From assembly GCA_026982215.1 (NCBI GenBank), contig JALSHN010000362.1:1-10535 (forward strand): 10,535 nt of DNA, written 5' to 3'. Both the position numbers and the translations under genes were made by a program. This DNA is from Gammaproteobacteria bacterium. GTDB lineage: Bacteria; Pseudomonadota; Gammaproteobacteria; S012-40. Numbering within the stretch: the first letter of the stretch is position 1; every line of letters starts with the position of its first letter. The notes under the pieces are model-generated. The model searched no databases and was not told where the DNA came from. It saw only the letters and a list, made by a program, of their open reading frames with translations. Below are positions 1 to 6,414 of this stretch, in pieces.

Positions 1-1
1 A

Positions 2-523
2 GCAAGACGCTGCGCCCTGCCCCTGTGGCGCTGGCATCGCCCCCCTTGGCGGCCCGCCCCCGGTGATCGTTGGCGGGAATTTCCCGAGCCGGCCATGCTG
101 CTCGCCGGGCTGGCCGAGTATCGGCGTATTCTGTTCACCGTGGGTGCCTCGGCCTATGCCTGGTTGGAACATCGCCACAACGACCAACAGTGGTTCATCC
201 GCGCCCTTCACCATCCCCGGCCCCTGCCGAGGGGTGCTCACCCCGTGGACGGCCGCGGCCCCTTCACCGTGGAGGCCGAACGCGCCCTGTTGCGCCGTAT
301 CCGGCCCCAGGTGATGGTGAGCAAACACAGCGGCGGAGCAGCGGTGGCCGCCAAACTCCAGGCCGCCCGCGAGGCGGGCATCCCGGTGTTCCTCTTGGCC
401 CGCCCCACCCCGGTGGGCGGTGAACCGATCCACACGGTGAATGAACTGCTGACCGCGATCAACCACCGGTCAGACGAGGAACGGCTGGACACCACCTGGA
501 TGGGGCCCGACAGCCGCTGGTGA
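2..523 (+). CDS. cobK: Precorrin-6A (cobalt-precorrin-6A) reductase CobK/CbiJ, 5'-truncated by the window edge
   Basis: The reading frame is open from the first bases of the window to the TGA at 521-523, so the gene starts to the left; 173 residues are visible against about 240-260 for a full family member. CobK/CbiJ uses NADPH to reduce the macrocycle of (cobalt-)precorrin-6A during corrin ring formation in the cytoplasm. The visible part has the family features as I recall them: a Leu-rich segment with paired W-R residues and PPW, then GDRW around residues 22-25, then the [13 protein letters not shown] segment, where homologs have a Gly-containing strand-turn, a VSKHSGG motif that resembles the conserved substrate-loop T/SK-sGG of this family, and [18 protein letters not shown] near the end. 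An ATG at 95 is internal, because clear family similarity continues upstream of it. cobQ follows 175 bp downstream on the same strand, which supports a cobalamin role. Little doubt about the family; CobK versus CbiJ cannot be decided here. Confidence 0.88.
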   Translation, partial: ARRCALPLWRWHRPPWRPAPGDRWREFPEPAMLLAGLAEYRRILFTVGASAYAWLEHRHNDQQWFIRALHHPRPLPRGAHPVDGRGPFTVEAERALLRRIRPQVMVSKHSGGAAVAAKLQAAREAGIPVFLLARPTPVGGEPIHTVNELLTAINHRSDEERLDTTWMGPDSRW

Positions 524-662
524 CACTACGCCCACCCAGGGCTACCAGGGCCTGATCCACCGTCTGGCCGGGAGTCACCGTTACCACTTGCCAACCGGGC
601 ACGATGGCAAAACGAGTCGAAGGGCCCACCTTGGCCACCCGCAACGCCGACCGGCACCACCG

Positions 663-668
663 TATAAT
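663..668 (+). promoter_or_regulatory. Possible -10 box for cobQ
   Basis: A perfect TATAAT lies in otherwise very GC-rich sequence, 30 bp upstream of the chosen cobQ start codon. At 16-18 bp spacing no hexamer resembles TTGACA (the 17-bp position reads CGCAAC), and there is no extended TG motif. The 175-bp gap after cobK leaves room for a separate cobQ promoter, but the box is the only positive sign. Confidence 0.3.
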
Positions 669-698
669 TGCTCCCCCGTTTCAACGCGAGCTTGCGCC

Positions 699-2150
699 AT
701 GCCCGGCCTGATGATCCAAGGTACCACCTCCGACGCCGGCAAGAGTGCGCTGGTCACCGGGCTGTGCCGGGCGCTGCATCGCCGCGGGATAACCGTGGCC
801 CCGTTCAAACCCCAGAACATGGCACTGAACAGCGCAGTGACCGCCGACGGGGGCGAGATTGGCCGTGCCCAGGCGGTCCAGGCCCGGGCCTGCGGCTTGG
901 AGCCCACGGTGGACATGAACCCCGTACTCCTCAAACCCACCTCCACCACCGCCAGCCAAGTGATTGTCCACGGCCGGCCGGTGGCGCAACTGGACGCCCG
1001 CGGCTACCACGCCGCCAAGGCCCATTTCATGGCGCCGGTGCTGGAGAGTTACCGTCGCCTGGCGGCGCGTTTCGAGGTCGTGCTGGTGGAAGGCGCCGGG
1101 AGTCCGGCGGAAATCAACCTGCGCGACCACGACCTGGCCAACATGGGATTCGCCCGCGCCGCCGACCTGCCGGTGATCCTGGTGGGCGACATCGAACGCG
1201 GCGGGGTGTTCGCCCAGCTCCACGGCACCCTGGCGTTACTAGAGCCGGAAGACCGCCCCCGGGTACAAGGGTTGGTGATCAACCGCTTCCGCGGTGATCC
1301 CAGCCTGCTGGAATCCGGTCTGCGCTGGCTCGAAAAACACCACGGCGTCCCCATGCTCGGCGTGCTGCCCCACCTGGGTGATCTGCCGCTGGAAGCGGAG
1401 GACAGCCTGGCCCTGGAACGATCGGCCGCCCGAGGGGGCGAATTGCGCGTGGTGGTGATCCGCTTGCCGCGCATGGCCAACCACACCGACCTCGATCCCC
1501 TGAGGCTGCACCCCCAGGTGTACCTGGAGCTGAGCCGTCCCGACGTCCCCCTGCCCCCCGCGGACCTGATCATCCTCCCCGGCAGCAAGAACGTCCGCGC
1601 CGACCTGGCCTTCCTCCGTGAGCAGGGCTGGGACAAGGACCTGGCCCGTCACCTGCGCTTCGGCGGCCGGGTGATCGGCATCTGCGGCGGACTGCAAATG
1701 CTGGGGCGTGCCATCCACGATCCCCACGGCGTGGAAGGCCCCCCCGGCTCCAGCCCCGGCCTCGGCTGGCTGGACCTCGAAACCACTCTGGCGAGCGAGA
1801 AGACCCTGCGGCGGGTGCAAGGCCGGCTGCACCTGGAAGGCGAACCGCCGCTGTGCGGCTACGAAATCCACGCCGGTGAGAGCCGCGGCCCGGCCTTGGC
1901 CCATCCCGCCGCCACCCTCGACGGCCGCCCCGACGGCGCGCTCGATCCCGAAGGACGGCTGCTGGCCAGTTATTGCCACGGCCTGTTCGACCATCCCGAC
2001 GCCCTGGCGGCACTGCTCGCCTGGAGCGGCCTGCGCCGCCCCCGGCGCGTGGACGTGGACCAACTGCGCGAGTCGGCCATCGACTGCCTGGCCGATGCTG
2101 TGGAACGCCATCTGAACTGGGCACACCTCGATGCCTTGTTGGGGTTGTGA
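699..2150 (+). CDS. cobQ: Cobyric acid synthase (glutamine-hydrolysing), CobQ/CbiP
   Basis: Makes cobyric acid by ATP-dependent amidation of the b, d, e and g carboxyls of (adenosyl)cobyrinic acid a,c-diamide, with glutamine as ammonia donor, in the cytoplasm. The protein is 483 residues, in the usual 480-510 range. The N-terminal dethiobiotin-synthetase-like ATP domain opens with [12 protein letters not shown] and has KPQNMALNS and [14 protein letters not shown]. The C-terminal class I glutaminase domain has the nucleophile in [10 protein letters not shown] (Cys329), then GYEIHAGES, and the catalytic His in SYCHGLFD (His427). I chose the ATG at 699 because the conserved N terminus begins right there; the frame stays open back to 588, but that part is low-complexity and unlike the family. 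An ATG at 711 is also possible. The Shine-Dalgarno is weak (GCGAG at 686-690). All key residues are present. It follows cobK and precedes a heme-protein gene by 77 bp. Confidence 0.97.
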   Translation: MPGLMIQGTTSDAGKSALVTGLCRALHRRGITVAPFKPQNMALNSAVTADGGEIGRAQAVQARACGLEPTVDMNPVLLKPTSTTASQVIVHGRPVAQLDARGYHAAKAHFMAPVLESYRRLAARFEVVLVEGAGSPAEINLRDHDLANMGFARAADLPVILVGDIERGGVFAQLHGTLALLEPEDRPRVQGLVINRFRGDPSLLESGLRWLEKHHGVPMLGVLPHLGDLPLEAEDSLALERSAARGGELRVVVIRLPRMANHTDLDPLRLHPQVYLELSRPDVPLPPADLIILPGSKNVRADLAFLREQGWDKDLARHLRFGGRVIGICGGLQMLGRAIHDPHGVEGPPGSSPGLGWLDLETTLASEKTLRRVQGRLHLEGEPPLCGYEIHAGESRGPALAHPAATLDGRPDGALDPEGRLLASYCHGLFDHPDALAALLAWSGLRRPRRVDVDQLRESAIDCLADAVERHLNWAHLDALLGL

Positions 2151-2227
2151 CACAGTGTTCGCCGCGGCCAAAATGCCGTAGCATGACTCGCGGCTCACTG
2201 GCCCACCATTTCGTGAGGAGACCGAAG

Positions 2228-2797
2228 ATGCCCCGACACAGCCTGACCGCCGCCCTCGTCTTTCTTCTCACCACAACGACCGTCAGCGCCGCCCCGAGTG
2301 AAGAGCAGCTCGCTGCCGAGAGCCGCGAGGCCGTCAAGGCCTTCATGCAACGGCTCAAGTCCACCCTGCAGAGCGCCATGCGCTCTGGTGGGCCGGTGAA
2401 GGCCATCGAGGCCTGTAACCTGGCCGCCCCGGGGATCGCCCAGGAGGTCTCCGAGCAACAGGGCTACCGGGTCGGCCGGACCAGCCTCAAACTGCGCAAT
2501 CCCGACAACGCCCCGGATGCCTGGGAGAAGGCCGTCCTCGAACGCTTCGAACAGCAACACGCCGCCGGCACCCCGGCCAAGAAACTGGAACATTATGAAA
2601 TCGTCACCCAGGGCGATCGCCGGGTCTTCCGCTACATGAAGGCCATCCCCACCGCCGAGGTCTGCACCCGCTGCCACGGCACCGATATCGCCCCCGAGAT
2701 CAAGGCCCGCCTGGAAGCGCTCTACCCCCACGACCAGGCCACCGGCTTCCGTCCCGGCGACATCCGTGGTGCCTTCACCATCGAGCGCCCACTGTGA
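2228..2797 (+). CDS. Exported single-heme c-type protein, Tll0287-like/DUF3365 family
   Basis: A 189-residue protein. Residues 1-22 form a signal peptide with a hydrophobic core (LVFLLTTTTVSAA) and a likely cleavage after Ala-Ala, so the mature protein should be periplasmic. One heme c site, CTRCH, lies at 146-150. The body (about 30-180) has the pattern I associate with the Tll0287-like/DUF3365 heme proteins: an N-terminal helix rich in Glu/Ala/Lys, an EACN-x-AAPGIA segment near 61-71, RTSLKLRNPDNAPDAWE near 84-100, and a C-terminal GDIRGAFTIERPL. This fold is related to PAS-type heme sensors, but no kinase or other output domain is attached, so electron transfer or redox/gas sensing are both open. 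The start is fixed by GAGGAG at 2215-2220, 7 nt upstream, and by the signal peptide. The frame is open well upstream inside cobQ, but that is a shadow. No direct link to cobalamin synthesis is visible. Confidence 0.85.
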   Translation: MPRHSLTAALVFLLTTTTVSAAPSEEQLAAESREAVKAFMQRLKSTLQSAMRSGGPVKAIEACNLAAPGIAQEVSEQQGYRVGRTSLKLRNPDNAPDAWEKAVLERFEQQHAAGTPAKKLEHYEIVTQGDRRVFRYMKAIPTAEVCTRCHGTDIAPEIKARLEALYPHDQATGFRPGDIRGAFTIERPL

Positions 2798-2813
2798 ACG
2801 TCAAGGCAACGGC

Positions 2814-5126
2814 CTAGTCCCGCGCCAGGCAGGCAAGCTCCAGATCCACCGCCAAAGGATCGTGGTCCGAGGCCCGCAGGGGAGTGTCGCGCCGCTTGGC
2901 CAGCGCCTCGGGATAATCGGCGTTGACATGGGCGACATACACCCCCCTGACGCAAGGCACCAAGGCCGGCGACAGTAGCAAATGGTCGATCAACTGAGCG
3001 TTGCCCCGATGGATATAGCTGTAGCGCCGCGGCGGCGGGATGCGCAGCACCACATTCTCCAATCGAGGCGGTCTCTCCCCGGCCACCCGGGTCACCGGAT
3101 CCACTCCCTCGCCCGGTTCGGGAAAGGGAAAGTCGTTGAAATCACCGGCCACCACCAGGGCGGCGCGGGGATCACGAGCCAACTCCCGCTCCACGAAGGC
3201 CCGCAAGGCCCGGGCCTGGGCATGGCGGCGTTTTTCGCTGGCCCGCCGCGGCGGCTGCCGGGCGCCGAACAACGGGTCGTCCCCCAGGCGGCTCACCAAG
3301 TGCACCCCCACCACGGTGAGGCGGCTTTCCCCCCAGCGGAAACGGGCCACCAACGGCGGCCGTCCCGGCACCTTGCGGCCGGCTCGTTCCCGATCGAGCA
3401 GGAACAATTCCTCCAGTTCCACACGGGCGGGATCCCACAACACCCCCACCTCGATCCCGCGACGATCGCCGGCATCCAAGGAATCCAAACGATATGAACG
3501 CCCGGCGAGCTGGGAGACCCGCTGCGCCAGTGTCCGCCCCACTGCCTGGTTCTCCAACTCCTGGACCACCACCACACTCGGTCCAGCCAGCTCGGTGACG
3601 ATCACCCGCGCCAGCTTGTCCAACTTGCGGCTCAGTTGCCGTGGCCCCAGGGTACTGCGTTCATCCCGCGTGGCGGGATCGTCCTCGCTGTCGAACAGGT
3701 TTTTCAGATTGAAAGTGGCCACGCGCAAACGATCCGGAGCCAGCGGCGGCAGGGGATCCACCGGGGCCTCGGGCAGCGGCCGGGTCTGAGCCTGGAAACG
3801 CTGGGCCAGGATCCGGTAGCTCCCAAAACCGTAGTCCACCACCCCTTCGATCTCCCTGAGCCGATCGCCCGGACGCAACAGGGGCAGGCGGACGAGATCG
3901 TCGTCCACCACGATGCGCTCGGGGTTGTAATCCACCCGCCCACCGCGATAAGGGCGCAACAACAGATGCACCCCGAGACGATCGTCCCACACCAGCCCGG
4001 AACAACGCGCGGGATCGCCCCCGCCGCCGAGACGGCGACAACGGCGCAGGCGCGCCTCGCGCACCACCACCACATCACCGTAACGGCTGCTGGGTCCCAC
4101 CACCACCGCCGCATCCAAGCGCACCCGCATCCCCTCCAGGGCCTCCCAGCGGCGGATGGCACTGCTGAGCAACACCCCCGGTAACCGGGACAACGGCACC
4201 GCCGGAGGCAAGGGCGTTCCCTCAGCCAAGCGTTCCACCCGTTCCAGCGCGGTCAGTTGGGTCAATGGCAATTCCTTGCGCCGGGCGAACTCCACCACCT
4301 TGCCCGCCACCCGCAGGGTATCGCCCGGCCGGGGATCGAAGGGCCAGCCGCGGGCGTCGTACACCACCACCGCATCGGAGGTCCAGCGGTCGCCGTCACC
4401 CTCGGGATCCTGCAGCCACACCCGGCGGTTGCCCCGGGCCACGGCGGTCACCACGCCCTCCACCACCACCCGCTCGCCCTCGTAGGGCGAACGCGGTCCC
4501 CGGCCCTGCACCTCGGGGATGGTGGCCGGACGGGGTCGGCAACCGACACCGCTGCCCTTGGGCGGGCGCAGTTTCCCCGGCGCCACCGCCTCCCAGCCGT
4601 CATCGGTCCGCCGTGCCGCGCCACTCCACGGCGGCCCCACCACTGGGGCAGCGAAAAAGGCCCGATCGCCGCGCCCATCCAGCAGAGCCACGGCATCGAG
4701 CGCCTCGGCAGCGAGCGGATCTCCTCCTTCCAGGGCCTCGGCCGGAATCAGGGCCAGAGTGAGGCTGGAGTTCTCCAGATAATTGGCCGGCAGATCCTGA
4801 TCGGGCGCGGCCTGAAACCGCTTGGCCAACCCACGGCATGGGCCCAGGAGGAAACGGCCATCCTCGCCGATGCGATGGAAGCTCCGAAACAGGAAGCGGC
4901 GATCGACACGCCCCTGATCGCGACCGCGGTCGCTCTCCACCACCACCAGCGCCAGCCCGTCCAGAGAGACCCCCGGCGGCCCCTCGATCACGATGAACTC
5001 GGCATCGTCCCGCCCCGGGGGATCGGCCAGCACCATCGTCAGGCGCACCGCAGGCCAGGCCGGATCCCCCGCCCACACCGGCAGAGCCAACCAGCCCAGC
5101 AGCGCCAGCACCCCCCACCGCGTCAT
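2814..5126 (-). CDS. Exported endonuclease/exonuclease/phosphatase (EEP)-fold nuclease, ExeM/NucH-like
   Basis: A 770-residue protein. Residues 1-19 are a signal peptide ending PVWA, so it is exported. Residues about 25-165 resemble a lamin-tail-like beta domain (FIVIEGPPGVSLDGLALVVVE), which I assign weakly. Residues about 215-300 look like an OB-fold (VVVEGVVTAV, VWLQDPEGDGD, GDTLRVAGKVVEF), as in extracellular nucleases. The C-terminal EEP domain starts near 466 and carries the full metal and catalytic set: Asn473 in RVATFNLKNLFD, Glu523 in VVVVQELEN, Asp662 and Asn664 in GDFND, and the Asp754-His755 pair in SDHDP. It should therefore hydrolyse phosphodiester bonds, probably of extracellular DNA or RNA; phosphate scavenging or biofilm DNA turnover are inferences. 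The start ATG lies in the cobM stop (ATGA overlap), with GGAGG 11 nt upstream inside cobM. It converges with the heme-protein gene. No C-terminal anchor or sorting signal is seen. Confidence 0.9.
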   Translation of the reverse strand: MTRWGVLALLGWLALPVWAGDPAWPAVRLTMVLADPPGRDDAEFIVIEGPPGVSLDGLALVVVESDRGRDQGRVDRRFLFRSFHRIGEDGRFLLGPCRGLAKRFQAAPDQDLPANYLENSSLTLALIPAEALEGGDPLAAEALDAVALLDGRGDRAFFAAPVVGPPWSGAARRTDDGWEAVAPGKLRPPKGSGVGCRPRPATIPEVQGRGPRSPYEGERVVVEGVVTAVARGNRRVWLQDPEGDGDRWTSDAVVVYDARGWPFDPRPGDTLRVAGKVVEFARRKELPLTQLTALERVERLAEGTPLPPAVPLSRLPGVLLSSAIRRWEALEGMRVRLDAAVVVGPSSRYGDVVVVREARLRRCRRLGGGGDPARCSGLVWDDRLGVHLLLRPYRGGRVDYNPERIVVDDDLVRLPLLRPGDRLREIEGVVDYGFGSYRILAQRFQAQTRPLPEAPVDPLPPLAPDRLRVATFNLKNLFDSEDDPATRDERSTLGPRQLSRKLDKLARVIVTELAGPSVVVVQELENQAVGRTLAQRVSQLAGRSYRLDSLDAGDRRGIEVGVLWDPARVELEELFLLDRERAGRKVPGRPPLVARFRWGESRLTVVGVHLVSRLGDDPLFGARQPPRRASEKRRHAQARALRAFVERELARDPRAALVVAGDFNDFPFPEPGEGVDPVTRVAGERPPRLENVVLRIPPPRRYSYIHRGNAQLIDHLLLSPALVPCVRGVYVAHVNADYPEALAKRRDTPLRASDHDPLAVDLELACLARD

Positions 5127-5899
5127 CGGCCCCGTCGCCTCCCTCCATGACGGGGCCGGAAGATGTGGGCCTGGTCGGCCCGGTAGAGGTGGGAGTCGGC
5201 GAATTCAGCGGGATCGAGCACCTCACCCACCAGAATCAGGGCGGTACGCTTGTAACCCTGCTCGCGCACCCGCTCGACGATGTTCTCCAGTGTCCCCGAG
5301 ACATGACCGGCATCCGGCCACCCCACCCGATGCACCACCGCCACCGGACACTCGGGGCCATAGTGGGGCACGAGATCGGCCACCACCTTGTGGATCCGGT
5401 TCACCGCCAGATGGATTGCCAAGGTGGCCCGATGCCGCGCCAGTTCCGCCAGCGATTCCCCCGCAGGCATGGGCGTCTTGCCGGCATAACGGGTGAGGAT
5501 CACCGTCTGCGACACCCCGGCGAGGGTCAACTCGCGGCGCAGGTGGGCGGCGCAGGCACTGAAGGCATTGACCCCGGGGATCACCTCATAGGGGATGTTC
5601 AAGGCCTCCAGCCGACGCATCTGCTCGCCGATGGCGCCGTAGAGCGCCGGATCACCCGAATGCAGCCGGGCCACATCCAGCCCCCGCTCATGGGCCTCGG
5701 TACACAAGGCAACGATCTCGTCCAAGGTCAGGCGGGCGCTGTCGTGCAGCTCGGCCTCCGGCCGGGCCTGGGCGACGATGGCCTCGGGCACCAGGGAACC
5801 GGCATAGATCACCACCGGCGCCTGCTGCAGGCACTTCAAACCCTTGACGGTGATCAGCTCGGGATCCCCCGGCCCGGCACCGATGAAATGAACGGTCAT
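5123..5899 (-). CDS. cobM: Precorrin-4 C11-methyltransferase CobM/CbiF
   Basis: A 258-residue S-adenosylmethionine-dependent methyltransferase that methylates C-11 of (cobalt-)precorrin-4 in the corrin ring pathway. The tetrapyrrole methylase fold is plain: the N-terminal GAGPGDPELITVKG (residues 7-20) is the SAM/substrate loop, VIYAGSLV follows near 30, ARLHSGDPALYGA lies near 77-89, and IPYEVIPGVNAFSACAAHL near 101-119 is typical of CobM/CbiF rather than other methylases of the fold. The C terminus ends in a basic Arg/His/Gly tail (RPRHGGRRRGR). The start has GAGG 5 nt upstream (5905-5908). Its TGA overlaps the ATG of the downstream nuclease gene, so the two are probably one transcript. cobK and cobQ lie on the opposite strand, about 3 kb away. 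CobM and CbiF act on cobalt-free and cobalt-containing substrate; sequence alone does not decide which. Confidence 0.96.
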   Translation of the reverse strand: MTVHFIGAGPGDPELITVKGLKCLQQAPVVIYAGSLVPEAIVAQARPEAELHDSARLTLDEIVALCTEAHERGLDVARLHSGDPALYGAIGEQMRRLEALNIPYEVIPGVNAFSACAAHLRRELTLAGVSQTVILTRYAGKTPMPAGESLAELARHRATLAIHLAVNRIHKVVADLVPHYGPECPVAVVHRVGWPDAGHVSGTLENIVERVREQGYKRTALILVGEVLDPAEFADSHLYRADQAHIFRPRHGGRRRGR

Positions 5900-5929
5900 G
5901 AATGCCTCGCGCTCCCTGGACTGGGGGCG

Positions 5930-5958
5930 AGCTTACGGGGCGAAAAGAATGCTGTCGA
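5930..5958 (-). promoter_or_regulatory. Weak promoter candidate for cobM-nuclease
   Basis: On the - strand TCGACA (5953-5958, 5 of 6 to the -35 consensus) is followed after exactly 17 bp by TAAGCT (5930-5935, only 3 of 6 to the -10). The cobM start lies 30 bp downstream. The preceding terminator after grxD means cobM needs its own promoter in this 65-bp space, which is the main reason for listing it. Confidence 0.22.
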
Positions 5959-5964
5959 GAGGGG

Positions 5965-5988
5965 AAAACCGGGGCAACACCGCCCCGG
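5965..5988 (-). terminator. Intrinsic terminator after grxD
   Basis: A perfect 7-bp GC stem, CCGGGGC/GCCCCGG (5969-5975 and 5982-5988), with a 6-nt loop. Read on the - strand it is followed directly by TTTT (5965-5968). It begins 5 bp past the grxD stop codon, the expected place. The U run is short, but stem and placement are good. Confidence 0.7.
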
Positions 5989-5992
5989 ATGT

Positions 5993-6361
5993 TCAGGAAG
6001 ACGAGGCGTCGTCGCCGGCCTGTTCCTTTTCCTTGGCCTCTTTGGCCTTGGCCACCGCCTGCTCCATCATCGGCTTGAGCTCGCCCTGGGCGTGGAGCTC
6101 CAGCACGATGTCACAGCCACCCACCAACTCGCCGTCGATGTAGATCTGCGGGAAGGTCGGCCAGTCGGCCACCTTGGGCAGCTCCTCCATGATGCGCGGA
6201 TTCTGCAGCACGTTCACATAGGCGAACTCCACCCCGGTATCCATCATCGCCTGGGCGGCACGTTGGGAGAAACCGCACATGGGCAGCTCGGGCGTGCCCT
6301 TCATGTAGATGATCACCGGGTTGTCCCGGATCTGTTGTTTCAAGGTCTCCAGCAGGTCCAT
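5993..6361 (-). CDS. grxD: Monothiol CGFS glutaredoxin, Grx4/GrxD type
   Basis: A 122-residue cytoplasmic glutaredoxin of the class that binds a glutathione-ligated [2Fe-2S] cluster, often with BolA partners, and delivers or traffics iron-sulfur clusters. The CGFS active site starts at Cys29 in KGTPELPMCGFSQRA; the Lys21 upstream and WPTFPQIYIDGELVGGCDI (about 67-85) supply the glutathione-binding TFPQ and GGCDI motifs. The C-terminal helix ends in a charged Lys/Glu/Ala tail and GDDASSS. Length is a little above the usual 105-115 because of this tail. GGAGG sits 5 nt before the ATG (6367-6371). It lies 53 bp after the amidotransferase gene and is bounded by its own -10 candidate and a terminator, so it may be expressed alone as well as by read-through. 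Confidence 0.97.
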   Translation of the reverse strand: MDLLETLKQQIRDNPVIIYMKGTPELPMCGFSQRAAQAMMDTGVEFAYVNVLQNPRIMEELPKVADWPTFPQIYIDGELVGGCDIVLELHAQGELKPMMEQAVAKAKEAKEKEQAGDDASSS

Positions 6362-6396
6362 GAATGCCTCCGTCGTCGCTAGTCACCAAAAGACCG

Positions 6397-6405
6397 ATAA
6401 TATCA
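6397..6405 (-). promoter_or_regulatory. Extended -10 promoter candidate for grxD
   Basis: TGATATTAT on the - strand matches an extended -10 element (TGn followed by TATTAT, 5 of 6 to consensus) in the 53-bp gap between the amidotransferase gene and grxD. The -35 position at 17 bp spacing (TGGCGC, inside the last codons of the upstream gene) is poor, as is allowed with an extended -10. A start site near 6390 would give a leader of about 30 nt. Confidence 0.42.
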
Positions 6406-6414
6406 CTCAGGAAT

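Noticed and set aside
459..644. A - strand open frame of 61 codons between cobK and cobQ
   Set aside because: It starts with TTG, has no ribosome binding site, and its second half lies antisense to the cobK end. Part of it reads like protein, so I mention it as a possible remnant only.
588..698. Upstream start for cobQ at 588 (37 extra residues)
   Set aside because: The extra residues are Arg/Pro/His-rich without family similarity; the conserved N terminus begins at the ATG at 699.
2151..2227. Promoter for the heme-protein gene
   Set aside because: TAGCAT at 2179-2184 is a fair -10, but no hexamer at proper spacing resembles a -35 element; transcription from cobQ is as likely.
2798..2813. 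Bidirectional terminator between the convergent heme-protein and nuclease genes
   Set aside because: The 16-bp gap has no inverted repeat or U tract.
5900..5964. Cobalamin riboswitch upstream of cobM, or at 524-698 upstream of cobQ
   Set aside because: The cobM leader is only about 65 nt, too short, and neither stretch shows a B12-box-like sequence I could recognise.
5147..6382. A 411-codon + strand open frame opposite cobM and grxD
   Set aside because: Its translation is His/Gly/Gln-rich with no recognisable motif, while the opposite strand encodes two clear enzymes; a shadow of GC-rich codon use. The + strand frames at 4257-5150 and 7360-8736 and the - strand frame at 1239-2198 are rejected for the same reason.
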